DNA from: Spirochaeta thermophila DSM 6192
GTDB taxonomy: Bacteria > Spirochaetota > Spirochaetia > Winmispirales > Winmispiraceae
Direction: 5' to 3'
Assembly: GCF_000147075.1 (NCBI RefSeq)
Contig: NC_014484.1
Coordinates: forward strand, 310,001-374,000
Length of the DNA stretch: 64,000 nucleotides
Positions 61,569 to 64,000 of this stretch are shown in pieces. Below the pieces are notes generated by a model, which saw only the letters and a program-made list of their open reading frames with translations, did no database searches and was not told the DNA's origin. Position numbers and translations under genes: made by a program. Position 1 is the first letter of the stretch; every line of letters begins with the position of its first letter.

Positions 61569-62762
61569 ATGGCACGGGTGCTCATCATCGGGGCAGGCGG
61601 TGTAGGACGTGTGGCCACGCACAAGTGTGCGCAGTATCCTGAGATCTTCTCCGAGATCATGCTCGCGAGCAGGACGGTCTCGAAGTGCGAGAAGATCGCC
61701 AGCGAGATCGAGAGGCCCATTCGCACCGCCCAGGTTGATGCGGACTACCCGGAACAGGTGCAGGCGCTCATCAAGGACTTCAAGCCCGACATCGTGATCA
61801 ACGTGGCGCTTCCCTATCAGAACATGGCCATCATGGAGGCCTGCCTGCGTGAGGGCGTGCATTACGTGGATACGGCGGCTTACGAACCGAAGGATGAGAA
61901 GTCCTTCTCCTACGACTGGCAGCTCAAGGCGTACAAGGAGCCGTACCGAGGGCAGGGGCTCGTGGGCCTTCTTGGCTGCGGGTTCGACCCAGGGGTGACC
62001 AACGTGTACGTGGCCTATGCCGCAAAGCACTACTTCGACGAGATACACGAACTCGAGATCGTGGACGTGAATGCCGGTGACCACGGTCTTCCCTTCGCCA
62101 CCAACTTCAACCCCGAGGTGAACATCAGGGAGATCACCCTCCCGGCCCGCCACTGGGAGGGTGGGGAGTTCAAGGTGACCCCTCCGCTCTCGGAGAAGAG
62201 GGACTTCGAGTGTCCGGAAGGACTGGGCACCTATCCGGTCTACCTCATGTACCACGAGGAACTCGAGACCCTGGTGAGGAACTTCCCCACGATCAAGAAG
62301 GCCACCTTCTGGATGAAGTTCTCGGACGAGTACCTCCAGACCCTGCGGACCCTCCAGAGGATCGGCATGACGAGCATCGAGCCGGTGGACCTCGGGCCGG
62401 TGAAGATCTCCCCTCTCGACTTCCTGAGGAAGGTCCTCCCCGATCCTGCGGAGCTCGGGCCCCGTACCAAGGGGAAGACCTGTATCGGGAACATCATGAC
62501 CGGTATCAAGGACGGCAAGAAGCGGAGGATCTTCATCTACAATATCTGCGACCACCAGGAGGCCTACAAGGAAACGGGAGCTCAGGCGGTGAGCTATACC
62601 GCGGGCGTGCCTCCTGTGCTCGGCGCCGCCCTCGTCCTCGATGGCGCCTGGAAGAAGCCGGGGGTGTACACCCCTGAGGAGTTCGATCCCGATCCCTTCA
62701 TGGAGAGGATCGGCGAGTACGGCCTTCCCTGGAAGGTGGTGGAGCTGGATCCCGAGGCATGA
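61569..62762 (+). CDS. carboxynorspermidine/carboxyspermidine dehydrogenase
   Basis: 397-residue saccharopine-dehydrogenase-like reductase that joins aspartate semialdehyde to a diamine (putrescine or diaminopropane). Rossmann loop IIGAGGVGRVATHKCA (about 5-19), INVALPYQNMAIMEACL, GVHYVDTAAYEPKDE, GLLGCGFDPGVTNVYVAYA, and the late GNIMTGIKDGKKRRIFIYNICDHQEAY region typical of the CANSDH group. GAGGAGG lies before ATG 61569. The stop overlaps the nspC start (ATGA), fixing its partner. Confidence 0.9.
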   Translation: MARVLIIGAGGVGRVATHKCAQYPEIFSEIMLASRTVSKCEKIASEIERPIRTAQVDADYPEQVQALIKDFKPDIVINVALPYQNMAIMEACLREGVHYVDTAAYEPKDEKSFSYDWQLKAYKEPYRGQGLVGLLGCGFDPGVTNVYVAYAAKHYFDEIHELEIVDVNAGDHGLPFATNFNPEVNIREITLPARHWEGGEFKVTPPLSEKRDFECPEGLGTYPVYLMYHEELETLVRNFPTIKKATFWMKFSDEYLQTLRTLQRIGMTSIEPVDLGPVKISPLDFLRKVLPDPAELGPRTKGKTCIGNIMTGIKDGKKRRIFIYNICDHQEAYKETGAQAVSYTAGVPPVLGAALVLDGAWKKPGVYTPEEFDPDPFMERIGEYGLPWKVVELDPEA

Positions 62763-63916
62763 GAGAGGGGGCATTCCAGGGGTTCGATCCGCAGGCGGTC
62801 CCGAGCCCGTGCTTTGTGGTGGACCGCGATGCGGTGGAGGAGAATCTCAAGATCCTCGACAGGGTGCAGAGGGAGGGCGGGGCGCGGGTGCTCCTCGCCC
62901 TGAAGGGGTTTGCGATGTGGAGCCTCGCGCCTCTCGTCTCGTCGTACCTCTCCGGTACGTGCGCCTCAGGGGTGTGGGAGGCCCGTCTGGGGAGGGAGTG
63001 TTTCGGGGGCATCGTGTCCACCTACGGTCCTGCCTACAAAGAGGACGAGGTGAGGGAGCTTCTCACCCTCACCGATCATCTCATCTTCAACTCCTTCTCC
63101 CAGTGGGAGCGGTTTGGCCCCCTCGTCGGGTCGGCTCCCCGCCGGGTGGAGGCGGGGATCAGGGTGAACCCCGAGCGCTCGGGGGCCCCGGCCGCCATCT
63201 ACGATCCCTCCGGCCCCAACTCACGGCTTGGGGTGGTGCGCAGCCGGTTCAGGCCTGAGCTCCTGGATGGGATCAGCGGGCTCCACTTCCACACCCTCTG
63301 TGAACAGAACGTGGACGCCCTGGAGGCGGTGCTCCAGGCCTTTGAAGAGCGGTTTGGCGAGTTTGTGCCCCGCATGAGGTGGGTGAACTGGGGAGGGGGA
63401 CACCACATCACCCGGCCCGACTATGACGTGGACAGGCTCATCGACCTGGTGAGGGACTTCAGATCCCGCTACGGGGTCGACGTCTATCTGGAGCCCGGTG
63501 AAGCCATCGCCCTGGGGACGGGGGTGCTCGTCGCCGAGGTGGTCGATATCGTCGAAAACGGGATGCGGATCGCGGTGCTCGATACCTCGGCGACCACCCA
63601 CATGCCCGATGTGCTCGAGATGCCCTACCGACCCGAGGTGTGGGGCGCGGGACTCCCCGGCGAGAGGCCGTACACCTACCGCCTCGGTGGCATCTCGTGC
63701 CTCGCCGGCGATGTGATAGGGGACTACAGCTTCGACAGGCCCCTCGAGGTGGGCGACCGCCTCGTGTTCGACGACATGGCCCACTACACCATGGTGAAGA
63801 CCACCACGTTCAACGGTGTGAAGCTCCCCTCGATCGGGATATGGAGTTCGAAGGAGCAGTCCTTCACCCTCGTCCGTTCGTTCGAGTATGAGGAGTTCAA
63901 GCGGCGCCTCTCGTAA
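62759..63916 (+). CDS. nspC: carboxynorspermidine/carboxyspermidine decarboxylase
   Basis: PLP-dependent fold III decarboxylase releasing norspermidine or spermidine. 385 residues: PLP Lys49 in LLALKGFAMW, GLHFHTLCEQNVDALE, WVNWGGGHHITRPDYD (PLP phosphate loop), EPGEAIALGTGVLVAEVVDI, and the Cys-containing GISCLAGDVIGDYSF near 317. Overlaps the dehydrogenase gene by four bp. The pair forms the alternative (AdoMet-independent) spermidine route of many gut and thermophilic bacteria. Confidence 0.94.
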   Translation: MREGAFQGFDPQAVPSPCFVVDRDAVEENLKILDRVQREGGARVLLALKGFAMWSLAPLVSSYLSGTCASGVWEARLGRECFGGIVSTYGPAYKEDEVRELLTLTDHLIFNSFSQWERFGPLVGSAPRRVEAGIRVNPERSGAPAAIYDPSGPNSRLGVVRSRFRPELLDGISGLHFHTLCEQNVDALEAVLQAFEERFGEFVPRMRWVNWGGGHHITRPDYDVDRLIDLVRDFRSRYGVDVYLEPGEAIALGTGVLVAEVVDIVENGMRIAVLDTSATTHMPDVLEMPYRPEVWGAGLPGERPYTYRLGGISCLAGDVIGDYSFDRPLEVGDRLVFDDMAHYTMVKTTTFNGVKLPSIGIWSSKEQSFTLVRSFEYEEFKRRLS

Positions 63917-63944
63917 GACCTCGGCGACGTGTACAGGAGGCCTC

Positions 63945-64000
63945 ATGCGGTATCCCCACTTCCTCCACAGCGAGATCCCCAATGCCTCACCGGAGGAGGC
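63945..64000 (+). CDS. start of a further gene of the polyamine operon (agmatinase?)
   Basis: Only 18 complete codons are visible: MRYPHFLHSEIPNASPEE. AGGAGG at 63935-63940 and a 28-bp gap after nspC make this a real start in the same operon. The short N-terminus and polyamine context suggest an agmatinase/arginase-type ureohydrolase, but the visible part is too short to prove it. Confidence 0.45.
   Translation, partial: MRYPHFLHSEIPNASPEE

Overview
The window looks like chromosomal DNA of a free-living, saccharolytic, probably thermophilic spirochaete close to Spirochaeta (Winmispira) thermophila. I infer this from the high G+C content, the many exported lipoproteins, two methyl-accepting chemotaxis proteins, two phosphofructokinase-family genes, a glucosyl-3-phosphoglycerate synthase (a compatible-solute enzyme common in thermophiles), a thermophile-type peroxiredoxin and glycan-degrading enzymes. 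I see no phage, insertion sequence, CRISPR array or rRNA. There is one tRNA gene.

Layout. 1-3.3 kb: 3' part of a chemotaxis receptor (minus), a 536-bp gap with a sigma-54-type promoter, and a repeat-rich lipoprotein. 3.3-7.1 kb: beta-mannosidase divergent from a ROK regulator, with an operator-like palindrome between them. 7.1-11.9 kb: exported beta-helix protein, tRNA-Pro(GGG), gpgS with an M20-like gene, and galM divergent from them. 12-27 kb: a large amino-sugar/oligosaccharide locus (PPi-type PFK, SIS isomerase/deaminase, PIG-L deacetylase, aldose epimerase, sugar-binding protein, two permeases, GH20, chemoreceptor, GH9, second PFK), followed by a frameshifted PPP-type phosphatase. 27-35 kb: small membrane protein, peroxiredoxin, start-less HisKA_2 kinase remnant, LuxR-type sensor regulator, proS, UPF0158-GNAT fusion, acyltransferase. 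35-41 kb: complete oligopeptide-type ABC transporter (oppABCDF). 41-46 kb: membrane protein, HAD phosphatase, sigma-54-type glnA, DUF2156 protein, pepT. 46-52.6 kb: five exported proteins, several with CsgG/LPP20/FlgT-like features. 52.7-56.5 kb: mnmE-mnmG-rsmG. 56.5-59.9 kb: TPR-Mrr_cat membrane protein divergent from an EAL phosphodiesterase, and a small exported protein. 60-64 kb: aroDE, then a carboxynorspermidine (polyamine) pair and the start of a further gene.

How it fits together. The 12-25 kb block reads as uptake, hydrolysis, deacetylation, deamination and glycolytic entry of an N-acetylhexosamine oligosaccharide, with its own chemoreceptor. Its two main promoters share an AT-rich AAACYAAT element with the ROK/beta-mannosidase operator. 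Two recurrent expression features stand out. Several genes have a good promoter whose -10 box ends 6-7 nt before the ATG with no Shine-Dalgarno (candidate leaderless mRNAs). Two genes have GG-N10-GC sigma-54 promoters. Starts were corrected from the longest open frame wherever a promoter or ribosome-binding site decided the matter; these choices are stated in each entry.
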